The position numbers and the translations under genes were made by a program. Source: Xenopus tropicalis (taxonomy: Eukaryota > Chordata > Amphibia > Anura > Pipidae). Taken from it: 64,000 bases of DNA. The stretch is from assembly GCF_000004195.4 (NCBI RefSeq), contig NC_030685.2, forward strand, positions 55,520,516 to 55,584,515, given 5' to 3'. Under the pieces are notes generated by a model that made no database searches, was not told where the DNA came from, and saw only the letters and a list, made by a program, of their open reading frames with translations. This document shows, one piece after another, positions 34,791 to 46,573 of this stretch (its first letter is position 1; every line of letters begins with the position of its first letter).

Positions 34791-36696
34791 AGGGGTAACC
34801 ACCTCAGATAGTCTAGACGATTCCCGAATAGCCGTTTACACCTTCTTCTTCTCGAGGTGTTAATACCCCCTGCAATTCCACCCTCAGTAAAGCCAATTCC
34901 AATAGCCGCACGTTGACCTACATATAAGTCTCGCAAGGTGGTATTCTCTGGGCTTACTCCACCCAAAGTTACCTTCCGCAGGTTGACACTCACATGGGTC
35001 TGCAAATGACCCTCTGGGGCATTACACCCTGAAGTAGGCCCATCAATAAGCCGACGTTGAACCCCATTCTGTCCACAAACGTGTTACCCGCTGGGCAATT
35101 ACACGCCACCCCCTCAGAAAGTCATACACCCATCCCGAATAAGCCGACAGCTTTGACCACCTCATTCGTGGGTCCGACAAACGGTGTGTAATTGCCCCCT
35201 TGCTGGCGGCAATTAAACCGCCCACCCCCTCAGAAATTCATAGAGCCCATTCCTGAAAAGCCGCACGTTTGACACCTCATTCGATGGCTGTCTACGGACA
35301 AAAGGTTGGTTAATTGCCCCCTGCTGGGGCAATTAACCCCACCCTTGCGGGCATACACCTCCCCTCTAGAAAAGTCATACACCCCCATTCCCGAACAGCG
35401 CACGGTTTTGACACCTCATTCATGGGTCTACAACAAACAGGTTAGTTAATTGCCCCCTGCTGGGGCAATTAACACCGACCCACCCCTTGAAAAGTCATAC
35501 GCAACCCCATTTCTCGAACAAGCCCACGGTTTGACACCTCATTCATGGGTCTAACAACAAACGGTGGTTAATTCACCCCCTGCTGGGGCAATTAACAACT
35601 CGCCACCCCTAGCGAAAAGTCATAGCACCCATTCCCGAAATAAGCCGCACAGTTTGGACACCTCATTCAGTGTCATCAGGACCAAAAGTGTTTATTGCCC
35701 CCTGCTGCGGCCAATATAACACCGCCCACCCCTGAGAAAAGCCATAGCACCCATTTTCCGAACAAAGGCCGCCACGAGTTTGACACCTCATTCATGGGTC
35801 TACGGACAAAATGGTGGTTAATTGCCCCCTGCTGGGGCATATTAACCACCGCTCCACCCCTGCTAGAAAAGTCATAGCACCCCATTCCCGAATAAGCCGC
35901 ACGGTTTGACACCTCATTCATGGGTCTACGACAAAATGTGGTTATTGCCCCCTGCTGGGGCAATTAACACCGCCCACCCCTAGAAAAGCCATAGCACCCC
36001 ATTCCCGAAACAAGCCGCACGGTTTGACACCTCATCATGGGTCTTACGACAAATGGTGGTTAATTGCCCCCTGCTGGGGCAATTAACACCGCCCACCCCT
36101 TGGAAAAAGCCATTGCACCCCATTCCCGAACAAGCCGCACGGTTTGACACCTCATTCATGGGTCTATGACAAATGGTGGTTAATTGCCCCCTGCTGGGGC
36201 AATTAACACCGCCCACCCCTTGGAAAAGCCATAGCCACCCCATTCCCGAACAAGCCGCACGGTTTGACACCTCATTCATGGGGTCTATGAACAAATGGTT
36301 GTTAATTGCCCCCTGCTGGGGCAATTAACACCGCCCACCCCTTGGAAAAAGCCATAGCACCCCATTCCCGAACAAGCCGCACGGTTTGACACCTCATTCA
36401 TGGGTCTATGACAAATGGTTGTTAATTGCCCCCTGCTGGGCAATTAACACCGCCCACCCCTTGGAAAAGCCATTGCACCCATTCCCGAACAAGCCGCACG
36501 GTTTGACACCTCATCATGGGTCTATGACAAATGGTTGTTAATTGCCCCCTGCTGGGGCAATTAACACCGCCCACCCTTGGAAAAGCCATAGCACCCCATT
36601 CCCGAATAAGCCGCACGGTTTGACACCTCATTCATGGGTCTATGACAAATGGTTGTTAATTGCCCCCTGCTGGGCAATTAACACCGCCCCCCTGGA
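34791..36696 (-). repeat. A array, - orientation, copy 9, degraded then recovering
   Basis: 34791-35100 is barely recognisable. Quality improves rightward until 36000-36690 reads as ordinary TCTATGACAAATGG monomers with occasional one-base indels. The array stops at ACACCGCC, where block D begins. Confidence 0.8.
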
Positions 36697-38040
36697 AGCG
36701 GGTATATAATAGGATCTCCCATTGGCAGGGCCCTCGCAGTGGGGGCCCTGATTGTTCCTCTGGGTACTGGAAAAATGCGCCACGGGGGACGGCTGTAAGG
36801 TGCACAGTTGAGCCACACACTCATCTCTCTACTCATTATTATTGGGCTGGGGGGTGGGACTTCATTGTATAAACCTTGTGGTGTTCTATATTTCCAGGGA
36901 ATGCAGGGGGGCCTGTAAGGATGCCACCACCTGACTCGAGGTGCACATTTTTAATAAGGCCTGGGGGGGGCTTGTTTGTTGCTCTCGAGGCTCACTGGGA
37001 TGCCAGGGGGGTCTGTAAAGATGCCACAGACAGTCACTATTTATTGGCTTGGGGGGGGGGTTGTTCTCTGGGTACTGGAAATGCCCTTGGGTTGGGGACA
37101 TAGATTGCAACATTAGAGTGCACCCACAGACTAGCTCCACAATTTATTGGGCTGGGGGGCTTCTTTCTGCTGCTTGGGTACTGGGAATGCCGGGGTTTCT
37201 GTAAGGTGCCCAGACCGTCACTATTTATTGGGCTGGGGGGGGCTGTTTGTGCCTCTGGTACCTGGGAATCGCCATTCGGGGCGGGCTTCGCTAGGGAGTA
37301 GACTCAAAGGGCAGTCCACGTCCGGTATTTACTATAGCGCTTGGGGGTTGGGGGCTTGATCTGACCTTGTGCCTCTGGTAGCTGTGGAAATGCCCAGGGG
37401 GGCTGTAAGGTGCAAGCAGACAGTCAGCTATTTATTAGGGCTGGGGGGGGGGCTGTTTGTGCCTCTGGGTATGGGAATGCAGGGGGGTGTAACGGTGGCC
37501 ACAGCCACTTACTATTTTATTGGGCTGGGGGGGGGGCTTTTTGTGCCTCTGGGTACTTGGGAATGCTTTTCAATTGCGAGTGGCTTTGATATGTTCGTGC
37601 CACAGACAGTCACTATTATATGGGCTGGGGGGTCATGTTTTTTTTCCTTTCTGGGTACAGGGAATAGCCTAGGGGGGTGGAAGGTGCCACAGACAGTCAC
37701 TATTATTTTATTTGGGGTCTGGGGAGGGTGTTATTTGTAGCCCGGTACCTCGAGATAACTGGGAATGTTCCAGGGGGGCTGTAATAGGTTGGCGGCCACA
37801 GTCAGTCACTATTTTATAGTGCTGGGGGGGCTGTTTGTGCTCTGGGTACTGGGACTTGCCCAGGCGGGAGCTGTAAGGTGCCAACATTGACAGATCCCAC
37901 TATGGGCTACTTCGGGCTGGGGGGGCTTGTTTGTTCCTCTCAGTAACAAGGTTCTAGGTTGTACGTAGGCCACTCGCCAGGGGGCAGTAGATTACACGTG
38001 GTAGCGCAGGCAAAGATTAGCAATTGCTACTCATATTGTT
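36697..38040 (+). repeat. Block D, G-rich degenerate tandem repeat
   Basis: Repeated elements are GCCACAGACAGTCACTATTT, ATTGGGCTGGGGGG, GCTTGTTTGTGCCTCTGGG and TACTGGGAATGCCAGGGGGG, spaced roughly 80-105 bp (CAGTCACTAT-like cores near 37031, 37214, 37421, 37606, 37694 and 37802). Many G runs of 6-10. It occurs nowhere else in the window. Spacing is irregular and homopolymers vary, so the true unit is uncertain. Confidence 0.7.
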
Positions 38041-38435
38041 TTTTTACTATAGTGAAGTGTTTAATTATTTTTAGTTTTGGACTTAAGGGTGTGGAGAGTG
38101 CGAGGCATGTTTAATGGAATCACCTTCTGGAGGTTCCCACGCAGTCATTGCGGAATGTAAGCCGCGCGCTCACGATGTGAGGTGGTACTCTGTAAAATGG
38201 TGTCAAGAGCATGCACGCTCACTGAAAGATTTTAGGTCTAGAGGAATAGGAGGATTGGTGGGAATGTAGCCAATGGGAAAAGGTCATAACGACAACCGCC
38301 ATTTATGGGGCCCCACAGGGGGGGCGGCGTTTACTCGGCCTACATGTGGGAGTGGTTATGTGACTTGGTGGCAACAGGGTCACAGCGGCGAGAAGCGGGT
38401 GGGGGTAGGCTGTATATATGTCTAGCGAGAGAGCG
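38041..38435 (-). mobile_element. Blended block C remnant (copy 10)
   Basis: Recognisable C pieces in the right order (TTAATTATTTTTAGTTTTGG, GGTCATAACGACAACC, ATTTATGGGGCC, GTGACTTGGTGG, TATGTCTAGCGA) are interspersed with unrelated G-rich bases. It looks like a consensus of misaligned C and D reads, not a biological sequence. Confidence 0.6.
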
Positions 38436-39195
38436 CGAGGTCACCTCATGAAACTTTACTGGGCTGGACTCATTCGTGAAGGGGCGGGGCCTGGTCGCGG
38501 GGGCTGGGTACTTTTGGCCCCTCTACTGTGGGGTACCCTTCTCCACTTGGAGGGGAATAGTGTCTTCAGTGTTTTGTCGGTGGCTGTCACGAGGCGTGCC
38601 ACAGACGCTCAGTCTCACTATTTATTGGGCTGTTGGGGCGAGCTGTTTGTTGGGCTCCTCGAGGTCTACTCTGAGCAATGCGCCACGGAGCTGAATGGTA
38701 AGTATTAGAGGGTTGCGAGTAGAGGGGACGGCACGACTAGGATAGGGTGGGGGAACTGTGGGTTTGAGGGGAATGACGTGTATAAACATCGCATACATGT
38801 TGTGTGGGACTAGGGAAAAACCTTGGGCCTCAGAGGGGGGCTAGTAAGGTACACAGACAGTGCACTATTTTTTGGGTCTGGGGGGCTGGGTTTGTTCTCT
38901 GGGTATGGAATCGCCAGGGCGGCTGATACAGGTGCCACGAGGATATCAACTAAGTTTATTTGGTGCTCGGGTTGCGGGGCTGTTTGTTCCCTCTTGGTAC
39001 TGGGAATGCGCAGGCGGTGTGATACAAAGGAGATAGACGGTTAGACAGTTCGCAGTCCACACATATTTTCCCTGCAATTTGGGTCTGGTGGACTTGATTT
39101 ATGTGCGCGTGGCTGGTTACATTTGTGAAGGCTCCAAGGAGGCACTCGTAGTTATAGGTTGGTTTCCGTGGAAGAGACTCCCCACTAATTTGGTA
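38436..39195 (+). repeat. Block D continuation, poor quality
   Basis: Further D-like units (CACTATTTATTGGGCTG, CACTATTTTTTGGGTCTGG, TTCTCTGGGTATGGAATCG) mixed with unassignable sequence. No gene is supported. Confidence 0.55.
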
Positions 39196-39744
39196 ATTCC
39201 ATTGACTAATAATGGGATTGTGGCGAATAACTAGTTGGTCGTAGACCCATGAATGAGGTGTCAAACGGTGCGGCTTATTCGGGAATGGGGTGCTATGACT
39301 TCTGAGGGGGTGCGGCGTTAATTGCCCCCGCAAGGGGAAATTAAACCGCCCATAGACTTAACATTGAGACCCCAGCAGGGGCAATTAACCACCGTTTGTC
39401 GTAGACCCACGAATGAGGTGTCAAACCGAGCGGCGTATTCGGGAATGGGGTGCTATGACTTTTCTGAGGGGTGGGCGGTTAATTGCCCCAGCAAGGGGGA
39501 AATTAACCGCCCATAGACTTAACATTGAGACCCCAGCAGGGGGCAATTAACCACCGTTTGTCGTAGACCCACGAATGAGGTGTCAACCCGAGCGGCGTAT
39601 TCGGGAATGGGGTGCTATGACTTTTCTGAGGGGTGGGCGGTTAATTGCCCCAGCAGGGGGCAATTAACCACCTTTTGTCGTAGACCCATGAATGAGGTGT
39701 CAAACTGTGCGGCTTATTCGGGAATGGGGTGCGATGACTTTTCT
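39196..39744 (+). repeat. C-tail end and A array, + orientation, copy 10
   Basis: 39196-39235 is the last ~40 bp of a C tail. Four + monomers follow, as in copy 7, with a few indels before 39380 and clean sequence afterward. Confidence 0.85.
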
Positions 39745-39883
39745 GCCTTTTAATAATAAAGGCAAACTAAGCGCTGGCAAACGTTCTCTTTGTACACTTG
39801 TTTCCAGGTTTCTCTCTCTGTGACATCACAGTCTGCACTTGTTTCCCAGTTTCTCTCTTTGTGACATCACAGTCTGCACCTTC
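39745..39883 (+). repeat. Linker plus collapsed B, copy 10
   Basis: The same 94-bp B. Confidence 0.9.
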
Positions 39884-41991
39884 TGGGGCAATTAACCTCC
39901 CACCCCTGCAGGGGCAATTAACCGCCCACCCCTCAGAATAGTCATAGCACCCCATTCCCGAATAAGCCGCACGCTTTTACACCTCATTCATGGGTCTACG
40001 ACAAACGGTGGTTAATTACCCCCTGCTGGGGCAATTAACCACCCACCCCTCAGAAAATTCATAGCACCCCATTCCCAAATAAGCCGCACGGTTTGACACC
40101 TCATTCATGGGTCTACGACAAACGGTGGTTAATTACCCCCTGCTGGGGCAATTAAACTGCCCACCCCCTAGAAAAGTCATACCACCCCATTCCCGAACAA
40201 GCCGCACGGTTTGACACCTCATTCATGGGTCTACGACAAATGGTGGTTAATTGCCCCCTGCTGGGGCAATTAACACCACCCACCCCTTGGAAAAGTCATA
40301 GCACCCCATTCTCGAATAAGCCGCACGGTTTGACACCTCATTCATGGGTCTACGACAAACGGTGGTTAATTACCCCCTGCTGGGGCAATTAACACCGCCC
40401 ACCCCCTAGGAAAGTCATAGCAGCCCATTCCCGAATAAGCCGCACAGTTTGACACCTCATTCGTGCGTCCAGGACAAAAGGCTGTTAATTGCCCCCTGCT
40501 GGGGCAATTAAACCGCCCACCCCCTAGAAAAGTCATAGCAGCCCATTCCTGAACAAGCTGCACAGTTTGACACCTCATTCGTGCGTCTACGACAAAAGGT
40601 TGTTAATTGCCCCCTGCTGGGGCAATTAACCTCCCACCCTGCTGGGGCGATACATCGCCCGCCTCTAGAAAAGTCATAGAACCCCATTCCCGAATCAGCC
40701 GCACGGTTTGACACCTCATTCATGGGTCTACAACAAACAGTAATTAATTGCCCCCTGCTGGGGCAATTAAACCGCCCACCCCCTAGAAAAGTCATACCAC
40801 CCCATTCCCGAACAAGCCGCACGGTTTGACACCTCATTCATGGGTCTACGACAAATGGTGGTTAATTGCCCCCTGCTGGGGCAATTAACACCGCCCACCC
40901 CTTGGAAAAGTCATAGCACCCCATTCCCGAATAAGCCGCACGGTTTGACACCTCATTCATGGGTCTACGACAAAATGTGGTTTATTGCCCCCTGCTGGGG
41001 CAATTAACACCGCCCACCCCTTGGAAAAGCCATAGCACCCCATTCCCGAACAAGCCGCACGGTTTGACACCTCATTCATGGGTCTATGACAAAATGGTTG
41101 TTAATTGCCCCCTGCTGGGGCAATTAACACCGCCCACCCCTTGGAAAAGCCATAGCACCCCATTCCCGAACAAGCCGCACGGTTTGACACCTCATTCATG
41201 GGTCTATGACAAATTGGTTGTTAATTGCCCCCTGCTGGGGCAATTAACACCGCCCACCCCTTGGAAAAGCCATAGCACCCATTCCCGAACAAGCCGCACG
41301 GTTGACACCTCATTCATGGGTCTATGACAAATGGTTGTTATTGCCCCTGCTGGGGCAATTAACACCGCCCACCCCTTGGAAAAGCCATAGCACCCCATTC
41401 CCGACAAGCCGCACGGTTTGACACCTCATTCATGGGTCTATGACAAATGGTTGTTAATTGCCCCCTGCTGGGGCAATTAACACCGCCCACCCCTTGGAAA
41501 AGCCATAGCACCCCATTCCCGAACAAGCCGCACGGTTTGACCACCTCATTCATGGGTCTATGACAAATGGTTGTTAATTGCCCCCTGCTGGGGCAATTAA
41601 CACCGCCCACCCCTTGGAAAAGCCATAGCACCCCATTCCTGAACAAGCCGCACGGTTTGACACCTCATTCATGGGTCTATGACAAATGGTTGTTAATTGC
41701 CCCCTGCTGGGGCAATTAACACCGCCCACCCCTTGGAAAAGCCATTGCACCCCATTCCCGAACAAGCCGCACGGTTTGACACCTCATTCATGGGTCTATG
41801 ACAAATGGTTGTTAATTGCCCCCTGCTGGGGCAATTAACACCGCCCACCCCTTGGAAAAGCCATAGCACCCCATTCCCGAATAAGCCGCACGGTTTGACA
41901 CCTCATTCATGGGTCTACGACAAAATGTGGTTTATTGCCCCCTGCTGGGGCAATTAACCGCCCACCCCTCAGAAAAGTCATAGCACCCCAT
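39884..41991 (-). repeat. A array, - orientation, copy 10
   Basis: About 18 monomers, slightly more than in copies 11-14. One-base indels between 41090 and 41550 (AAATTGG, CGGTTGACACC, GTTATTGCCCCTGC) suggest an incompletely polished stretch. Confidence 0.88.
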
Positions 41992-42634
41992 ACTGGAGGC
42001 AAAATAATCCCATTGGGTTTCATTAATGTTTAAATTATTTTTAGTTGACTTAAGGTATGGAGATCCAAATTAAAGAAAGAAACTCCAGGTCCCGAGCATT
42101 CTGGGTAACGGGTCCCATACCTGTATCATAAATCGTGAGCTGCCCCTGAAAGTGCAAAATAGAGGATTTGTGGGGAAATGTAGCCATTGAAAAGGTCATA
42201 ACGACAACCCATTTATGGGCCAAGCGGTCACCGGGACAGAGGGAGGTTAAGTGACTTCTGTCCAGGGGTCACAAGGGCGTAACCTGTGGTGAGGCATATT
42301 TCTAGCTATGGGGGGACTAGAAACTACTGGCTGGCATGCTTAAGGCGGGTGCCTTGACCACTAGGCTACACGTGGCTCCTCCCACTTGTAGGATGTTTTT
42401 TTCGTCCGCCTGTCATCTTGGCAGTTGGCCTATCCTGACTGCCGACTGAATGAAATGAAGGATTGTAGCGCAGAGAGGGAATGTTTTAGAAACGTGAAAC
42501 TTACCACATTTGAAGAGGTTTAAAACCTGTGTCAGAAGATACCCCGCACGAGGGTATAAGTTTTACCCCCGGGGCAAGAGAGGTCCCCAAATTTGCCCCA
42601 TTGACTAATAATGGGGATTGTGGCGAATAACTAG
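41992..42634 (-). mobile_element. Block C copy 11
   Basis: Canonical 643-bp form. MITE half 41992-42125. B box complement at 42314-42325 (12 nt, with the extra T) and A box complement at 42358-42368. C tail from about 42375. Confidence 0.88.
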
Positions 42635-43147
42635 TTTGTCGTAGACCCATGAATGAGGTGTCAAACGGTGCGGCTTATTCGGGAATGGGGTGCTATGACT
42701 TTTCTGAGGGGGTGGGCGGTTAATTGCCCCAGCAAGGGGGAAATTAACCGCCCATAGACTTAACATTGAGACCCCAGCAGGGGGCAATTAACCACCGTTT
42801 GTCGTAGACCCACGAATGAGGTGTCAAACCGAGCGGCGTATTCGGGAATGGGGTGCTATGACTTTTCTGAGGGGTGGGCGGTTAATTGCCCCAGCAAGGG
42901 GGAAATTAACCGCCCATAGACTTAACATTGAGACCCCAGCAGGGGGCAATTAACCACCGTTTGTCGTAGACCCACGAATGAGGTGTCAACCCGAGCGGCG
43001 TATTCGGGAATGGGGTGCTATGACTTTTCTGAGGGGTGGGCGGTTAATTGCCCCAGCAGGGGGCAATTAACCACCTTTTGTCGTAGACCCATGAATGAGG
43101 TGTCAAACTGTGCGGCTTATTCGGGAATGGGGTGCGATGACTTTTCT
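42635..43147 (+). repeat. A array, + orientation, copy 11
   Basis: Four monomers. GTAGACC starts at 42641, 42804, 42966 and 43083, so two are ~163 bp and one 117 bp. The third has TCAACCCGAG, a marker of copies 10-17. Confidence 0.92.
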
Positions 43148-43287
43148 GCCTTTTAATAATAAAGGCAAACTAAGCGCTGGCAAACGTTCTCTTTGTACAC
43201 TTGTTTCCAGGTTTCTCTCTCTGTGACATCACAGTCTGCACTTGTTTCCCAGTTTCTCTCTTTGTGACATCACAGTCTGCACCTTCT
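43148..43287 (+). repeat. Linker plus collapsed B, copy 11
   Basis: AATAAA at 43158-43163 lies inside the linker hairpin. B is 43194-43287. Confidence 0.9.
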
Positions 43288-45277
43288 GGGGCAATTAACC
43301 TCCCACCCCTGCAGGGGCAATTAACCGCCCACCCCTCAGAATAGTCATAGCACCCCATTCCCGAATAAGCCGCACGCTTTTACACCTCATTCATGGGTCT
43401 ACGACAAACGGTGGTTAATTACCCCCTGCTGGGGCAATTAACCACCCACCCCTCAGAAAATTCATAGCACCCCATTCCCAAATAAGCCGCACGGTTTGAC
43501 ACCTCATTCATGGGTCTACGACAAACGGTGGTTAATTACCCCCTGCTGGGGCAATTAAACTGCCCACCCCCTAGAAAAGTCATACCACCCCATTCCCGAA
43601 CAAGCCGCACGGTTTGACACCTCATTCATGGGTCTACGACAAATGGTGGTTAATTGCCCCCTGCTGGGGCAATTAACACCACCCACCCCTTGGAAAAGTC
43701 ATAGCACCCCATTCTCGAATAAGCCGCACGGTTTGACACCTCATTCATGGGTCTACGACAAACGGTGGTTAATTACCCCCTGCTGGGGCAATTAACACCG
43801 CCCACCCCCTAGGAAAGTCATAGCAGCCCATTCCCGAATAAGCCGCACAGTTTGACACCTCATTCGTGCGTCCAGGACAAAAGGCTGTTAATTGCCCCCT
43901 GCTGGGGCAATTAAACCGCCCACCCCCTAGAAAAGTCATAGCAGCCCATTCCTGAACAAGCTGCACAGTTTGACACCTCATTCGTGCGTCTACGACAAAA
44001 GGTTGTTAATTGCCCCCTGCTGGGGCAATTAACCTCCCACCCTGCTGGGGCGATACATCGCCCGCCTCTAGAAAAGTCATAGAACCCCATTCCCGAATCA
44101 GCCGCACGGTTTGACACCTCATTCATGGGTCTACAACAAACAGTAATTAATTGCCCCCTGCTGGGGCAATTAAACCGCCCACCCCCTAGAAAAGTCATAC
44201 CACCCCATTCCCGAACAAGCCGCACGGTTTGACACCTCATTCATGGGTCTACGACAAATGGTGGTTAATTGCCCCCTGCTGGGGCAATTAACACCGCCCA
44301 CCCCTTGGAAAAGTCATAGCACCCCATTCCCGAATAAGCCGCACGGTTTGACACCTCATTCATGGGTCTACGACAAAATGTGGTTTATTGCCCCCTGCTG
44401 GGGCAATTAACACCGCCCACCCCTTGGAAAAGCCATAGCACCCCATTCCCGAACAAGCCGCACGGTTTGACACCTCATTCATGGGTCTATGACAAATGGT
44501 TGTTAATTGCCCCCTGCTGGGGCAATTAACACCGCCCACCCCTTGGAAAAGCCATAGCACCCCATTCCCGAACAAGCCGCACGGTTTGACACCTCATTCA
44601 TGGGTCTATGACAAATGGTTGTTAATTGCCCCCTGCTGGGGCAATTAACACCGCCCACCCCTTGGAAAAGCCATTGCACCCCATTCCCGAACAAGCCGCA
44701 CGGTTTGACACCTCATTCATGGGTCTATGACAAATGGTTGTTAATTGCCCCCTGCTGGGGCAATTAACACCGCCCACCCCTTGGAAAAGCCATAGCACCC
44801 CATTCCCGAATAAGCCGCACGGTTTGACACCTCATTCATGGGTCTATGACAAATGGTTGTTAATTGCCCCCTGCTGGGGCAATTAACACCGCCCACCCCT
44901 TGGAAAAGCCATAGCACCCCATTCCTGAACAAGCCGCACGGTTTGACACCTCATTCATGGGTCTATGACAAATGGTTGTTAATTGCCCCCTGCTGGGGCA
45001 ATTAACACCGCCCACCCCTTGGAAAAGCCATTGCACCCCATTCCCGAACAAGCCGCACGGTTTGACACCTCATTCATGGGTCTATGACAAATGGTTGTTA
45101 ATTGCCCCCTGCTGGGGCAATTAACACCGCCCACCCCTTGGAAAAGCCATAGCACCCCATTCCCGAATAAGCCGCACGGTTTGACACCTCATTCATGGGT
45201 CTACGACAAAATGTGGTTTATTGCCCCCTGCTGGGGCAATTAACCGCCCACCCCTCAGAAAAGTCATAGCACCCCAT
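43288..45277 (-). repeat. A array, - orientation, copy 11
   Basis: 1990 bp, about 17 monomers in fixed subtype order: two CAGAAAATTC / CTAGAAAAGTC types, the GTCCAGGACAAAAGG type, the GCGATACATCGCCC type, then seven TTGGAAAAGCC monomers alternating GCCATAGC and GCCATTGC. Confidence 0.93.
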
Positions 45278-45920
45278 ACTGGAGGCAAAATAATCCCATT
45301 GGGTTTCATTAATGTTTAAATTATTTTTAGTTGACTTAAGGTATGGAGATCCAAATTAAAGAAAGAAACTCCAGGTCCCGAGCATTCTGGGTAACGGGTC
45401 CCATACCTGTATCATAAATCGTGAGCTGCCCCTGAAAGTGCAAAATAGAGGATTTGTGGGGAAATGTAGCCATTGAAAAGGTCATAACGACAACCCATTT
45501 ATGGGCCAAGCGGTCACCGGGACAGAGGGAGGTTAAGTGACTTCTGTCCAGGGGTCACAAGGGCGTAACCTGTGGTGAGGCATATTTCTAGCTATGGGGG
45601 GACTAGAAACTACTGGCTGGCATGCTTAAGGCGGGTGCCTTGACCACTAGGCTACACGTGGCTCCTCCCACTTGTAGGATGTTTTTTTCGTCCGCCTGTC
45701 ATCTTGGCAGTTGGCCTATCCTGACTGCCGACTGAATGAAATGAAGGATTGTAGCGCAGAGAGGGAATGTTTTAGAAACGTGAAACTTACCACATTTGAA
45801 GAGGTTTAAAACCTGTGTCAGAAGATACCCCGCACGAGGGTATAAGTTTTACCCCCGGGGCAAGAGAGGTCCCCAAATTTGCCCCATTGACTAATAATGG
45901 GGATTGTGGCGAATAACTAG
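45278..45920 (-). mobile_element. Block C copy 12
   Basis: 643 bp. I saw no difference from copy 11. Confidence 0.88.
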
Positions 45921-46433
45921 TTTGTCGTAGACCCATGAATGAGGTGTCAAACGGTGCGGCTTATTCGGGAATGGGGTGCTATGACTTTTCTGAGGGGGTG
46001 GGCGGTTAATTGCCCCAGCAAGGGGGAAATTAACCGCCCATAGACTTAACATTGAGACCCCAGCAGGGGGCAATTAACCACCGTTTGTCGTAGACCCACG
46101 AATGAGGTGTCAAACCGAGCGGCGTATTCGGGAATGGGGTGCTATGACTTTTCTGAGGGGTGGGCGGTTAATTGCCCCAGCAAGGGGGAAATTAACCGCC
46201 CATAGACTTAACATTGAGACCCCAGCAGGGGGCAATTAACCACCGTTTGTCGTAGACCCACGAATGAGGTGTCAACCCGAGCGGCGTATTCGGGAATGGG
46301 GTGCTATGACTTTTCTGAGGGGTGGGCGGTTAATTGCCCCAGCAGGGGGCAATTAACCACCTTTTGTCGTAGACCCATGAATGAGGTGTCAAACTGTGCG
46401 GCTTATTCGGGAATGGGGTGCGATGACTTTTCT
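45921..46433 (+). repeat. A array, + orientation, copy 12
   Basis: Same as copy 11. Confidence 0.92.
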
Positions 46434-46573
46434 GCCTTTTAATAATAAAGGCAAACTAAGCGCTGGCAAACGTTCTCTTTGTACACTTGTTTCCAGGTTT
46501 CTCTCTCTGTGACATCACAGTCTGCACTTGTTTCCCAGTTTCTCTCTTTGTGACATCACAGTCTGCACCTTCT
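46434..46573 (+). repeat. Linker plus collapsed B, copy 12
   Basis: B 46480-46573, identical length to copy 11. Confidence 0.9.

Noticed and set aside
36660..39044. Several 70-125 codon open frames in block D
   Set aside because: They lie in a degenerate G-rich repeat of doubtful base accuracy, differ in every unit, and show Gly/Trp/Leu-rich low-complexity peptides without domains.
42314..42368. Telomeric, rDNA or histone repeat
   Set aside because: I noticed no TTAGGG runs and no rRNA-like or histone-like sequence anywhere in the window. The repeated unit is explained by SINE, MITE and satellite parts.
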